This document shows positions 14,383 to 15,345 of a DNA stretch of 15,345 bases, piece by piece. Source of the DNA: SIAJ01 sp036266155. Its GTDB lineage: Bacteria; Planctomycetota; Planctomycetia; Gemmatales; Gemmataceae. The position numbers and the translations under genes were made by a program. The notes under the pieces were generated by a model that saw only the letters and a program-made list of their open reading frames with translations, was not told the DNA's origin and did not search any database. The stretch's first letter is position 1. Every line of letters begins with the position of its first letter. Where the stretch lies: assembly GCA_036266155.1 (NCBI GenBank), contig DATANR010000091.1:1-15345 (forward strand). Direction: 5' to 3'.

Positions 14383-15243
14383 TTACAGCCCCTTCCCGAG
14401 TTCGACGGTGATGTCCTTGGTGTCGTCGCCGCGCTTGATGTTCAACTTCAGGGACGAACCTTCCGGCAGTTTCTTGACGACCTCCAACAGGTCGTCCGCG
14501 GATTTGAAGTTCTTACCCTTCGAGCCCTGAATACGATCACCGACCTTGAGCCCCGCCTTGTCAGCCGGCCCGCCGCCGATCAACGACTTGACGATCAACT
14601 CGTCCTTGTTGGCTTCCAGCTCAGCACCCAGAAACCCACGCGGCGCGACGGCAAAATTTGCCTTGATGCCGCCGAAGGCGGAGAGCATTTGCATCAACGA
14701 ACCAATCATTTCGAGCCCGCCCTGGCCGCCATTCTTGTCGATCTCGACGCGTTTTGGATCGGGGAACTTGAAGTCGACCGGCGTCCACTTCAGCTTGGTC
14801 TCGGTGAAGTCGTATTCGATCTTGAAGCGAGCGAGGATGTTGTAACCCATCATGCCGTGCAACTCGACGCCCGCCAGGCCCATGGCGTTCATGCCCTTGA
14901 GCTGGAAGGGGTCGATGGCGATTCCCTTGGCATCGTCGAGCTTAACGCCGCCCTCGATTTCGAGTGAATCGAAAGTCGACCAACTCCCATCCGCCTTGCC
15001 ACCGGCTTTCTTATTGGTGGCCTCGGTCAGGATGAGCGCCGGCGCTCCGGTGTCGATGATGAAGTTGAACGGCCCTTTGCCGTTCAACTTCACACGCACC
15101 ATCACGTGCTTTGTGTCCGTCAGTCGGTAAGGCACCTCAAAGGTTTGCACGGCCTTTGAGGGGGTTTCCTTTTTATCTTTGTCCGCTGCCCCGACCGGGG
15201 CGACGGCCAGCGCTAGTGCGCTGGCAACGAGCAGGTATCTCAT
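14383..15243 (-). CDS. Secreted retropepsin-like aspartic protease with C-terminal PDZ domain (first of pair)
   Basis: The product has 286 residues from MRYLLVASALALAV, a signal peptide ending near VGAA (19-20). Two in-frame Met codons 7 and 8 codons upstream are possible but have no better ribosome site. The protease-like region runs from about 35 to 160: VMVRVKLNGKG, then FIIDTGAPALIL with DTG at 64-66, then GMMGYNILARFKIEYD (130-145). The PDZ domain covers about 202-282 (GLKVGDRIQGSKGKNF). It shares domain order with its neighbour but is clearly diverged from it, so the pair is an old tandem duplication. A Met/Gly-rich hinge (about 170-200) separates the domains. The likely place of action is the periplasm. 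The substrate is unknown. Confidence 0.82.
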   Translation of the reverse strand: MRYLLVASALALAVAPVGAADKDKKETPSKAVQTFEVPYRLTDTKHVMVRVKLNGKGPFNFIIDTGAPALILTEATNKKAGGKADGSWSTFDSLEIEGGVKLDDAKGIAIDPFQLKGMNAMGLAGVELHGMMGYNILARFKIEYDFTETKLKWTPVDFKFPDPKRVEIDKNGGQGGLEMIGSLMQMLSAFGGIKANFAVAPRGFLGAELEANKDELIVKSLIGGGPADKAGLKVGDRIQGSKGKNFKSADDLLEVVKKLPEGSSLKLNIKRGDDTKDITVELGKGL

Positions 15244-15319
15244 AGGTGTTCCACGAATTGACATCATTCCTACATGGTACGCGAAGCGATTCCAAAGAAT
15301 TGCAAAAGTCGAAAACTCA

Positions 15320-15340
15320 GGCGAGCGGAGCGGCGTAAGC
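15320..15340 (+). repeat. GGCGAGCGGAGC-type dispersed repeat, copy 2
   Basis: This copy matches the minus-strand reading of 35-55 at 20 of 21 positions. It lies about 77 bp upstream of the first protease-like gene, at the window edge, so any longer palindrome it belongs to is cut off. Confidence 0.5.
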
Positions 15341-15345
15341 CCCCC

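Overview
The window looks like a planctomycete chromosome, most likely a Gemmata-type (Gemmataceae) relative. The evidence is high GC, short genes separated by long palindrome-rich spacers, a Cys-rich YTV-family secreted protein, a surface protein beginning with an R-rich stretch and an LESRLAPA motif, Tat and Sec secreted enzymes, and PDZ-coupled retropepsin-like proteins. The assignment rests on gene content and style; no rRNA or other phylogenetic marker is present.

Layout. On the minus strand, 61-3348 encodes a secreted protein of eight tandem CBM2-like (cellulose-binding type) modules with Gly/Asn linkers and no catalytic domain; it is preceded by a structured leader (about 3391-3480). 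Next is a small unknown protein (3645-4049, minus), then the 642-residue Cys-rich YTV protein (4573-6501, minus). On the plus strand follow a manganese-type superoxide dismutase (6959-7576), a small lipoprotein (7729-7995) and a secreted HEAT-repeat protein with a Pro/Thr-rich tail (8358-9167), which converges on the next block across a 12-bp terminator-like hairpin.

The centre of interest is 9229-12676, a divergent locus. Leftward: a 90-aa two-helix membrane protein, a PEP-hydrolase-like TIM barrel overlapping it by 4 bp (ATGA), and a Tat-exported sugar isomerase/epimerase-like TIM barrel. Rightward: a Tm-1-like (UPF0261) protein. The TIM-barrel and UPF0261 families correspond to the two halves of the tomato Tm-1 protein; here they are separate genes, divergently arranged around a spacer of about 88 bp. 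The biochemical function of this pair is not settled.

The right end carries a 290-bp composite palindrome (12675-12964) between convergent genes, a small unknown beta-rich protein (12995-13414, minus), and two tandem secreted aspartic-protease-like plus PDZ proteins (15243 to 13523, minus) with only 2 bp between them and a hairpin terminator after the second.

Intergenic DNA is unusually rich in inverted repeats of several families: a GATTAGGATT family at two loci, a 14-bp-stem element after the SOD gene, a 20-bp CACGAAACACACG-type palindrome, the 290-bp composite, and a GGCGAGCGGAGC element near both ends of the window. No tRNA, rRNA, CRISPR array, transposase or phage gene was seen.
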